This document shows positions 1 to 5,738 of a stretch of DNA of 11,810 bases, piece by piece (positions within the stretch are counted from its first letter, which is position 1; the number at the start of each line of letters is the position of its first letter). The notes beneath the pieces were generated by a model that ran no database searches, was not told where the DNA came from, and saw only the letters and a list, made by a program, of their open reading frames with translations. Source of the stretch: Candidatus Aciduliprofundum sp. JdFR-45 (GTDB lineage Archaea > Thermoplasmatota > Thermoplasmata > Thermoplasmatales > JdFR-45); assembly GCA_002011395.1 (NCBI GenBank), contig MTNG01000047.1, forward strand, positions 4,877 through 16,686, given 5' to 3'. Position numbers and translations under genes: made by a program.

Positions 1-1074
1 ACCGTGGACGGCGGGACGCACCTCACGGGGTTCAAGACCGCCGTCTCGCGCGTTCTCAACGCCTACGGCAGGGAGAGAGGGGTCCTCAAGGAGGGCGAAT
101 CGCTGACCGTGGAGGACGTGGTGGAGGGGCTCACCGCTGTTCTGCAGGTGCTCCACCCGGAGCCGCAGTTCGAGGGGCAGACGAAGGCGAAGCTGGGCAA
201 CACGGATGCGAGGAGTGCGGTGTACGACGTGGTCAGCGAGGGTCTGAGAAGGTGGATGGAGAAGCATCCCCTAGAAGCCGATAGAATCGTGAGGCGCGCC
301 ATCCAGGCGGCGCAGGCGCGCGAGGCGGCGAGGCGCGCGAAGGAGGCGGCGAGGCGGAAAAGCGCGCTGGAGAGCATGGACCTGCCGGGGAAGCTGGCGG
401 ACTGCACCGAGGAGGACCCCTCAAAGGCGGAACTGTTCATAGTGGAGGGGGACTCCGCCGGCGGCAACGCGAAGCAGGCGAGGGACAGGCACTACCAGGC
501 GATACTGCCCCTCCGCGGAAAGATTCTGAACGTGGAGAAGGCGGACCCCACCAAGGCCTTCAACAACCAGGAGATACGCGCCCTGATATCCGCCGTGGGG
601 ACGGGGGTGGAGGAGAAGTTCGACTACTCCAAACTGCGGTACGGCAGGATAATAATAATGACCGACGCGGACGTGGACGGCTCGCACATAAGGACACTGC
701 TGCTCACGCTCTTCTACCGCTTTATGCGGCCCCTCATAGAGAGGGGGCACATCTACATAGCGGAGCCGCCGCTTTACAGAGTCCAGAAGGGGAAGGAGGT
801 GCACTACGTCTACAGCGACGCGGAGAAGGATGAGTTGGTGAGGAAACTCGGGAAGAACGTCATAGTGCAGAGGTTCAAGGGTCTGGGCGAGATGAACCCC
901 GAGCAGCTGTGGGAGACGACCATGAACCCCGAAACGCGGAAGCTGAAAAGGGTCACGCTGAAGGATGCGGAGGAGGCGGAGCGCGTGTTCTCCATACTAA
1001 TGGGGAAGGAGGTTGAGCCGCGCAGGAGGTTCATAATAGAGCACGCGCGTGAGGTTATGAGTATAGATATATAA
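1..1074 (+). CDS. gyrB: DNA gyrase subunit B, C-terminal part (5' end outside window)
   Basis: This is the ATPase subunit of the type IIA topoisomerase that, with GyrA, introduces negative supercoils. The frame is open from base 1, so the gene is cut by the window edge and the N-terminal GHKL ATPase domain is missing. The 357 visible residues start in the transducer domain (T-V-D-G-G-T-H-L-T-G-F-K near the start), followed by an Ala/Arg/Lys-rich helix (about residues 98-122) and the TOPRIM domain. TOPRIM motifs visible are EGDSAGGNAKQARDR (from about residue 149), PLRGKILNVEKA and the metal-binding TDADVDGSHIRTLL. The C-terminal tail has RFKGLGEMNPEQLWETTMNP and ends in the usual REV-x-x-x-D-I. 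The layout is GyrB/ParE type, without the long insertion of proteobacterial GyrB. In Archaea gyrase is thought to be of bacterial origin and is typical of certain euryarchaeal groups. It stops 10 bases from the convergent GTPase gene. ParE is the only alternative and is unlikely in an archaeon. Confidence 0.97.
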   Translation, partial: TVDGGTHLTGFKTAVSRVLNAYGRERGVLKEGESLTVEDVVEGLTAVLQVLHPEPQFEGQTKAKLGNTDARSAVYDVVSEGLRRWMEKHPLEADRIVRRAIQAAQAREAARRAKEAARRKSALESMDLPGKLADCTEEDPSKAELFIVEGDSAGGNAKQARDRHYQAILPLRGKILNVEKADPTKAFNNQEIRALISAVGTGVEEKFDYSKLRYGRIIIMTDADVDGSHIRTLLLTLFYRFMRPLIERGHIYIAEPPLYRVQKGKEVHYVYSDAEKDELVRKLGKNVIVQRFKGLGEMNPEQLWETTMNPETRKLKRVTLKDAEEAERVFSILMGKEVEPRRRFIIEHAREVMSIDI

Positions 1075-1084
1075 AAAAGAGGTG

Positions 1085-2422
1085 TCAGAGAAGGCCCTTC
1101 CTCTTCAGGAATTCGCTGAGGACGTCCTCCAGCGTGGGCCTCCCTATCTCGTCCAGCTCGTACTTCACCCGTATGACCGGCTTGTTCACGTTTATGACGC
1201 GGGTCAGGTCTATGGGCGTTGCGCTTATGACGAGTTCGCAGGGCGTGTTGTTTATGGTCTTCTCCAGGTCGCTTATCTGCTTCTTACCGTAGCCCATGGC
1301 GGGCAGGTAGTTGTGGATGTGCGGGTACTTCTTGAAGGTGTCCACTATCGTTCCGACGGCGTAGGGGCGCGCGTCCATGAGCTCGGAGGCGCCGTACTTC
1401 ATGGCCGCTATCACGCCCGCCCCGTAGGTCATCTCGCCGTGGGTGAGCGTCGGGCCGTCCTCTATAACGAGGACCTTCTTGCCCTTTATGACCTCCGGGT
1501 TGTCCACGAAGATGGGCGAAGCGGCGTCTATCACCACAGCGTTGGGGTTCACCTCCATCACGTTCTTCCGCACCTCGTCTATCTTGGCCTTGTCCGCCGT
1601 ATCTATCTTATTTATCACCACCACGTGAGCCATGCGGAGGTTCGTCTCGCCCGGATGGTATCGCACCTCGTGGCCCGGCCTGTGCGGGTCAACCACCACG
1701 ATGTGAAGGTCGGGCTTGAAGAAGGGGATATCGTTGTTCCCGCCATCCCAGAGGATGATATCCGCCTCCTTCTCCGCCTCGCGGAGTATCGCCTCGTAAT
1801 CCACGCCCGCGTAGACCACCATGCCGCGGTCTATGTGCGGCTCGTACTCCTCCCTCTCCTCAATTGTGCACTCGTGCCTGTCCATGTCCTCGTAACTGGC
1901 GAAGCGCTGGACCCTCTGCTTCACCAGGTCCCCGTAGGGCATGGGATGCCTGACCACAACGACCTTCAGCCCCTTCTTCCTGAGGATATCCGCCACACGC
2001 CTCGTGGTCTGGCTCTTGCCACAGCCCGTGCGGACCGCGGTGACCGCTATAACGGGCTTCTCGCTCTTCAGCATAGTGCTCTCGGCGCCCAAAAACCAGA
2101 AATCGGCGCCGGCGGCGTTGGCTATGGACGCGCGGTGCATCACGTACTCGTGGCTCACATCGCTGTACGCGAAGACAACCACGTCAACCCCGAGTTCCTT
2201 TATCAGATTGGGCAGCTCCTCCTCCGGGTATATCGGTATGCCATCGGGGTAAAGCTTGCCGGCGAGTTCCGGCGGGTACCTTCTCCCCTCTATGTTCGGG
2301 ATCTGCGTGGCGGTGAAGGCCACGACCTCATACTCCTCGTTATCGCGGAAATAGACATTGAAGTTGTGGAAATCCCTTCCTGCCGCACCCATTATTATGA
2401 CCTTTTTCCTCCTTTCCGCCAT
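1085..2422 (-). CDS. COG2403-type P-loop GTPase, cyclic 2,3-diphosphoglycerate synthase family
   Basis: This is a 445-residue soluble protein. The N-terminus has a Rossmann-like segment (KVIIMGAAGRDFHNFN, then TATQIPNIEGRRYPPELAG). A SIMIBI-type P-loop follows: T-A-V-R-T-G-C-G-K-S, with Lys136 and Ser137. Further on are WDGGNNDIPF and the guanine-recognition motif N-K-I-D (Asn271-Asp274). The family is widely annotated either as a predicted GTPase or as cyclic 2,3-diphosphoglycerate synthase, which makes the thermoprotective solute cDPG from 2,3-DPG and ATP in some methanogens. I recall the biochemically proven synthetase as a different-looking sequence, so the substrate is left open. Start choice: ATG at 2422 has GGTG six bases upstream. 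ATG at 2428 and GTG at 2431 are in frame but sit on or next to that ribosome site. The gene has its own TATA-like promoter and is divergent from the V4R-like gene. No frameshift is seen. Confidence 0.85.
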   Translation of the reverse strand: MAERRKKVIIMGAAGRDFHNFNVYFRDNEEYEVVAFTATQIPNIEGRRYPPELAGKLYPDGIPIYPEEELPNLIKELGVDVVVFAYSDVSHEYVMHRASIANAAGADFWFLGAESTMLKSEKPVIAVTAVRTGCGKSQTTRRVADILRKKGLKVVVVRHPMPYGDLVKQRVQRFASYEDMDRHECTIEEREEYEPHIDRGMVVYAGVDYEAILREAEKEADIILWDGGNNDIPFFKPDLHIVVVDPHRPGHEVRYHPGETNLRMAHVVVINKIDTADKAKIDEVRKNVMEVNPNAVVIDAASPIFVDNPEVIKGKKVLVIEDGPTLTHGEMTYGAGVIAAMKYGASELMDARPYAVGTIVDTFKKYPHIHNYLPAMGYGKKQISDLEKTINNTPCELVISATPIDLTRVINVNKPVIRVKYELDEIGRPTLEDVLSEFLKRKGLL

Positions 2423-2450
2423 AAACATCACCTATGCACCCCATGAGGGG

Positions 2451-2464
2451 CATACATAAATAGG
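2451..2464 (-). promoter_or_regulatory. TATA-box promoter of the COG2403 GTPase gene
   Basis: Read on the minus strand this is CCTATTTATGTATG, an archaeal TATA-like element about 33 bases before the chosen ATG at 2422. A start of transcription about 25 bases downstream would leave a short leader carrying the GGTG ribosome site. This is inferred from position and composition only. Confidence 0.5.
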
Positions 2465-2528
2465 TTGTGATTTGAGCCCGTGTTTAACGTTTTTTCCAGC
2501 CCTGCCAGTGAGCCAAAGCGGCCGTATA

Positions 2529-2568
2529 GGAGGCGTGTCCCGCGACCTCCGCCCCGCGGACCGGGGCG
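2529..2568. other. GC-rich double stem-loop between two divergent promoters
   Basis: Two inverted repeats lie side by side. GGAGG at 2529-2533 can pair with CCTCC at 2546-2550. CGCCCCG at 2550-2556 pairs perfectly with CGGGGCG at 2562-2568 across a five-base loop. The block is upstream of both predicted promoters (2451-2464 minus, 2593-2603 plus), so it should not be part of either mRNA leader. It could be a protein-binding site, part of an unannotated RNA, or chance structure in GC-rich DNA. Confidence 0.35.
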
Positions 2569-2592
2569 CGCCGAGGGAAGATGCTATGAATA

Positions 2593-2603
2593 AAATTATA
2601 TAT
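2593..2603 (+). promoter_or_regulatory. TATA-box promoter of the V4R-like gene
   Basis: AAATTATATAT at 2593-2603 is a strong TATA-like element in otherwise GC-rich DNA. Transcription would begin near 2625, giving a leader of roughly 15 bases that contains the G-rich ribosome site before GTG 2641. Confidence 0.6.
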
Positions 2604-2640
2604 TCCCAACCACATAGAGTGTTCGTAGGGGGTGGCCTCT

Positions 2641-3210
2641 GTGGGATGCATAGACCCCGAGGGCAAGCACGTTTACGGGGGCACCTTCGTCGCCCTGATG
2701 AGGTACATACGGGAGAGAAAGGGGAAGGGCGGGATGGACGCGCTTTTCAGAAAAATGGCCCAGAACGGCTACAGGGGACCTGCAAGCATAGAGGGGTTCA
2801 AACTCAAGGGGAAGTATCCCCTCAGGGATTACCTGATTTTCATGGAAACCGTGGAGGAGATGTACGGACCGGAGGTCGTGAACGAGATGTCCCGGGCCGC
2901 GCCGAAGAAGAAGGGAATCGTCGGATGGTTCGTGAGGTGGGCGGGCACGCCCGGCATGCTTTTCAGAAAAGCCGGAGAGTACTGGCCACAGTTCTACGAC
3001 TTCGGCAGGATTGAGGGCGAACTTGTGGAGGATGGGAAGGCCGTGATCAGAGGCTACAGCGTGTGCGCATCTCCGATTCTCTGCAGGGCCCACGCCCACT
3101 ACTTCGTGGGAGCCGTGGAGAGCATCGGATTGAAGAACGTCAGGTGCGAGCACACAAAGTGCGAGTGCAGGGGCGACGAGTTCGGCGAGTGGGTGGTTGT
3201 GTGGGGGTAG
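2641..3210 (+). CDS. Stand-alone heme-NO-binding/V4R-like small-molecule sensor domain protein
   Basis: This 189-residue protein has no signal peptide or membrane segment. Its N-terminal stretch (VYGGTFVALMRYIRERKG) and overall size resemble HNOB/DUF2378-type domains. Its C-terminus (CEHTKCECRGDEFGEWVVVWG region) resembles the end of V4R (4-vinyl reductase) domains, a related ligand-binding fold. Eight Cys/His residues cluster in the last third: C142, C148, H151, H153, C169, H171, C174 and C176. They could hold a metal or a cofactor; this is inference. No kinase, HTH or other output domain is attached, so a protein partner or a purely binding role is likely. Start choice: GTG 2641 has a GGGGGTGG ribosome site with suitable spacing, whereas in-frame GTG 2632 lies inside that site. 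The family call rests on remembered patterns and is moderate; existence of the gene is well supported by the promoter, ribosome site and codon usage like its neighbours. Confidence 0.75.
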   Translation: MGCIDPEGKHVYGGTFVALMRYIRERKGKGGMDALFRKMAQNGYRGPASIEGFKLKGKYPLRDYLIFMETVEEMYGPEVVNEMSRAAPKKKGIVGWFVRWAGTPGMLFRKAGEYWPQFYDFGRIEGELVEDGKAVIRGYSVCASPILCRAHAHYFVGAVESIGLKNVRCEHTKCECRGDEFGEWVVVWG

Positions 3211-3294
3211 ATGAGAGTTTATTCTGATATTTTCGACCGAACGATAGAAAAGCACATATCTATGAACAATCAGTAAATATAATTCATTTTAGTA

Positions 3295-3306
3295 AGATTT
3301 ATATTT
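3295..3306 (+). promoter_or_regulatory. TATA-box promoter of the accessory operon
   Basis: GATTTATATTTG at 3295-3306 lies in the AT-rich 134-base gap after the V4R-like gene. Transcription would start near 3326, just before the strong ribosome site GAGGAGGTGG at 3331-3340. A second AT-rich run (AAATATAATTC, 3274-3284) is less well placed. Confidence 0.55.
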
Positions 3307-3344
3307 GAGCGTTCAGTTTTGATTTTTATAGAGGAGGTGGAAGG

Positions 3345-4295
3345 ATGCCCTCTGGCGGCCTGCTCGGCATTCAGTACTGGTTCTACTACGTGTTCCACGA
3401 CGATCCCGGACAGAGCCCACACCCGCATGACTGGTGGTACTTCTGGGTCGTCTACGACGTGGGCGAGTACAAGCCCTCCAAGGCGATATTTGACTTCCAC
3501 CACAACCTCAGGGCGTTTGACTTCAACGACCCGAGGGTTCACCGCGACTGGCTCCACGTCAGGACTTACCACGACGCCGGGGGACACAGGGTGATGTATG
3601 CGCCGGGAGAGGAAATTGATACGCGTACCGCGCTCAAAGTGGGCAGATACATCGAGGGGGAGGAATGGTACTGGCAACTTATTAACATTCTCAGTCCACT
3701 CATTGGATATTTTGTGCTTCCTCCCATATCAATTGCAGATGCGCTATGGAACGATAACACACCATCCACCGACGAGATAATTGGTCTGATGGTGAAGCTG
3801 ATGTGGTTCAGGGGCACGACAGGTGGAGAAGGACATGCGGAGTGGCGCGCGCCGGGATGGGGTCTAGATTATTCTTTCTATCCACCGCTCGTTCTTTTGG
3901 CTAAATCCGCGTGGTGGGACCCAAGCGGCGACGTGTGGAAGGTGGAAGAGTTCCCCCACTGGGTGTGGATTTATGAGGTGGATGATAACGGGGACAATAT
4001 TCCGGACACTACTGACTCTCTAGGTCAACCCTATTCTGTGGTGAAATTCACGTATACGCATCCCGAAAACAGCAATCTCTTTGATGTAGGGAATCCTGAG
4101 TGGTGGCCTGCATCGTATTATCTCAACAATAAAAGATTAAACGTCTATCTCCCGTGGTTTACTAACTATACACAAAGGAATGGTAAATACATATCAACAA
4201 CAGAGCTTATATGGTATTGGCATGCCTTTGATTATGATCCCGCAGGAGAGCCCTATCCCACAGCAGTTACGAGGTACTACGATGCCTCTCCATAG
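3345..4295 (+). CDS. Trp/Tyr-rich 316-aa protein of unknown function, first gene of the accessory operon
   Basis: I do not recognise this protein with confidence. The start is well supported: ATG 3345 follows GAGGAGGTGG by four bases, and an in-frame stop at 3306 excludes a much longer N-terminus. It begins abruptly with GGLLGIQYWFYYVFHDD and HPHDWWYFWVVYDV and has no convincing signal peptide. That region, plus RVMYAPGEE at about residues 82-90, loosely recalls Vps62-like domains (QYWF, H-x-x-DWE, then a conserved VYVA-type strand); this is a weak memory-based resemblance. D213-D224 (DDNGDNIPDTTD) looks like a thrombospondin-type-3 or EF-type calcium loop, which is usual in extracellular proteins. 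The C-terminus carries P-T-x-x-T-R-Y-Y-D-x-S, repeated in the 37-codon ORF downstream. Composition changes inside the gene: 34 of 60 G+C at 3361-3420 but 21 of 60 at 4141-4200. The stop codon sits next to the ribosome site of the next gene, so the two are co-transcribed. Confidence 0.75.
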   Translation: MPSGGLLGIQYWFYYVFHDDPGQSPHPHDWWYFWVVYDVGEYKPSKAIFDFHHNLRAFDFNDPRVHRDWLHVRTYHDAGGHRVMYAPGEEIDTRTALKVGRYIEGEEWYWQLINILSPLIGYFVLPPISIADALWNDNTPSTDEIIGLMVKLMWFRGTTGGEGHAEWRAPGWGLDYSFYPPLVLLAKSAWWDPSGDVWKVEEFPHWVWIYEVDDNGDNIPDTTDSLGQPYSVVKFTYTHPENSNLFDVGNPEWWPASYYLNNKRLNVYLPWFTNYTQRNGKYISTTELIWYWHAFDYDPAGEPYPTAVTRYYDASP

Positions 4296-4309
4296 GAGGT
4301 GGTGAGCAA

Positions 4310-4858
4310 ATGAAAAGAATTTTAATAACAATTGTCATAATTATACTATCTGTATTAATGCTCTCAGCCGTATATTTGATATCAACCATTTCATTTACAT
4401 CGTATAAGAGTGATAGGGCCGAGGGAGTTCAATCTCTAGTGGTGTATTTTAAAAAAGATTATAATAATTTCAACTACACACAGGCGCTTGAAAACCTGAC
4501 CATGGAAGGCTATACAGCAATCGTATATGAAGGAGATAACAAGTCGTGGGATTGGTGCATACAGGTTGAATGGCCGATACCCAATGAGGAGTACGCTCAG
4601 AAATATGATGTATCTGCATTCAAGGTGACATTCTACGGATATGAGCCAATAAACAATACCACCAAGTCTCACGTTGTTGTTGGTGTAGGTGGCTGTTTGG
4701 CATTTGAACCCGCGAAGAAAGAAAAGGACAAAGAACTGGCCAGACAGGCCGCTGAGGAGTTGGCAAAAATTGTCGGGGTATCGCTGGATTGGGAAAGACA
4801 TGTGTATACCATTGCCTGGATGACTATGACATCGGAGGGTACATATGAAGAATTATAA
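4310..4858 (+). CDS. Single-TM, membrane-anchored ectodomain protein (182 aa), unknown function
   Basis: A short positive N-terminus (MKR) leads into one hydrophobic segment (about residues 4-27), followed by an ectodomain of about 150 residues. The ectodomain has several N-glycosylation sequons (NYT, NLT, NKS, NTT), so it is probably an N-in, C-out membrane protein. Near the end is an acidic/basic helix (KEKDKELARQAAEELAKIVG) and the stretch V-S-L-D-W. The 224-aa protein downstream has the same architecture and a matching V-S-N-I-T-I-D-W near the same position, so the two are likely distant paralogues. The ribosome site AGGAGGTGGTG overlaps the stop of the preceding gene, giving tight translational coupling. 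The DNA is AT-rich (19 of 60 G+C at 4441-4500), unlike the flanking housekeeping genes. I know of no named family for it. Confidence 0.75.
   Translation: MKRILITIVIIILSVLMLSAVYLISTISFTSYKSDRAEGVQSLVVYFKKDYNNFNYTQALENLTMEGYTAIVYEGDNKSWDWCIQVEWPIPNEEYAQKYDVSAFKVTFYGYEPINNTTKSHVVVGVGGCLAFEPAKKEKDKELARQAAEELAKIVGVSLDWERHVYTIAWMTMTSEGTYEEL
4834..4839 (+). promoter_or_regulatory. Shine-Dalgarno site inside the 182-aa gene, for the 37-codon ORF
   Basis: GGAGGG at 4834-4839 lies five bases before ATG 4845, inside the last codons of the upstream gene. Both motif and spacing are good for translation of the small ORF. This is the main reason for considering that ORF real. Confidence 0.45.
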
Positions 4859-4958
4859 TTTCAGTAAAAAGTGGGAGAACAGACGGATATACTACTACGA
4901 CTGGACGCCAATATCTCCAACCATATACACACGATACTACGACGGTAGTGAGGTGTGA
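4845..4958 (+). CDS. 37-codon ORF sharing the C-terminal motif of the 316-aa protein; small peptide gene or gene remnant
   Basis: The ORF overlaps the end of the 182-aa gene by 14 bases in another frame and has a good ribosome site (GGAGGG, five bases upstream). The peptide is basic and Tyr-rich. Its residues 25-35 are P-T-I-Y-T-R-Y-Y-D-G-S, which line up without gaps with residues 305-315 of the 316-aa protein (P-T-A-V-T-R-Y-Y-D-A-S). In both cases the motif is at the extreme C-terminus and is followed at once by a ribosome site and an ATG-AAA-AG start of a single-TM protein gene. The simplest reading is that a second copy of the large gene was deleted down to its 3' end. The alternative is a functional short peptide that keeps a C-terminal recognition tail. 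Expression is not shown by the sequence alone. Confidence 0.45.
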   Translation: MKNYNFSKKWENRRIYYYDWTPISPTIYTRYYDGSEV

Positions 4959-4963
4959 GGACT

Positions 4964-5638
4964 ATGAAAAGGAAGTGCTTAGAGGCCTTCAGATATCTGC
5001 GACAAAAGAAGAGTGCATTGAAAATAGTCGGAATAATATCTGTAATAATCGTCTATTTATTATTTATAGTATACGTATACATATCCATACCCGTATACTT
5101 TACCCATACCGGACAACATGGAGAGCGATATATAAACGCTGTTATTGTCACGATTCCATTAAATTATACAGAGGTGATAAATATAGATGTTGTGAATGTG
5201 ACCCATGTGCTTAAAAATTATAATTATTCAGTAGAAAATATGACAGATGAAAAGCAGAATTATTATAATGATGCATATAATTGTGAACTGCAGGTTTATA
5301 TTGTATTGCATCCAACCTATGATGAATTTTTCAGTATACAGATTGTCGCGGCCAGAAATGATACCGCTGAGTGGGCTTATCTAATGGCATGGGAGGGGGG
5401 AACTTTCTCAGAGTCGGCTCTGGAAAGGACTAAAAACTGGATGCAGGAACAGATAATTTTTGTGGCTGAGGTATCAAATATAACCATTGACTGGAGTGAG
5501 GCTGCATGGGATATATTATTTCAAAATACGTTTGATGGGTTTTACCTCCTACCTAACGGACATAATAAGGGACTCGTCTCAATTCGTCCTTTTTCGTCCT
5601 GTGAATTGCACCTAGATGTCGTATATGCCGAGACGTGA
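4964..5638 (+). CDS. Single-TM, membrane-anchored ectodomain protein (224 aa), unknown function, likely paralogue of the 182-aa protein
   Basis: A basic cytoplasmic head (MKRKCLEAFRYLRQKK) is followed by one strongly hydrophobic segment (about residues 18-46: IVGIISVIIVYLLFIVYVY) and an ectodomain with many sequons (NYT, NVT, NYS, NMT, NDT, NIT). The same order is seen in the 182-aa protein, including a V-S-x-x-x-I-D-W-type stretch late in the ectodomain. This copy has about 40 extra C-terminal residues. Start choice: ATG 4964 is preceded by GAGGTG with an eight-base gap. GTG 4955 is in frame but overlaps that site and the stop of the small ORF. The gene is very AT-rich (13 of 60 G+C at 5221-5280). 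It is the last gene of the accessory operon; the next gene has its own promoter. Function is unknown. Confidence 0.72.
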   Translation: MKRKCLEAFRYLRQKKSALKIVGIISVIIVYLLFIVYVYISIPVYFTHTGQHGERYINAVIVTIPLNYTEVINIDVVNVTHVLKNYNYSVENMTDEKQNYYNDAYNCELQVYIVLHPTYDEFFSIQIVAARNDTAEWAYLMAWEGGTFSESALERTKNWMQEQIIFVAEVSNITIDWSEAAWDILFQNTFDGFYLLPNGHNKGLVSIRPFSSCELHLDVVYAET

Positions 5639-5690
5639 ACATCACACACATGGGGAAATTTTGCCCCCTCTATCCCTCTCACCCCCCACA

Positions 5691-5702
5691 GAAAATTTTA
5701 TC
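5691..5702 (+). promoter_or_regulatory. TATA-box promoter of the TIP49 gene
   Basis: GAAAATTTTATC lies between C-rich DNA and the gene. A start of transcription near 5724 would leave a leader of about 15 bases containing GGCGGTG. It would exclude the in-frame ATG at 5706, supporting ATG 5739 as the start. Confidence 0.6.
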
Positions 5703-5738
5703 CGAATGAGCCCTCTGTGGGTGGGCGGTGATGCCCGG

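Noticed and set aside
1082..2446. Long plus-strand open frame opposite the COG2403 GTPase gene
   Set aside because: It is the mirror of a strongly supported coding gene, has low-complexity His/Val/Leu-rich content, no family motifs and no ribosome site; such antisense frames are common in GC-rich DNA.
2496..2523. tRNA-like 5' half on the minus strand (acceptor plus D-arm pattern)
   Set aside because: No matching 3' acceptor strand, anticodon stem or paired T-arm follows, so it cannot fold as a tRNA.
3211..3276. 21-codon ORF directly after the V4R-like gene
   Set aside because: It starts right at the previous stop without a properly spaced ribosome site, is very short and shows no recognisable motif; the stretch is better read as AT-rich 3' end and promoter region.
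5652..5667. GGGG...CCCC hairpin after the accessory operon, possible terminator
   Set aside because: Only four G-C pairs with an imperfect AT interior and no T-run afterwards; not strong enough to call.
5616..5738. Longer N-terminus for the TIP49 protein, overlapping the 224-aa gene
   Set aside because: The added residues do not match the family and the TATA box at 5691-5702 places the transcript start after them.
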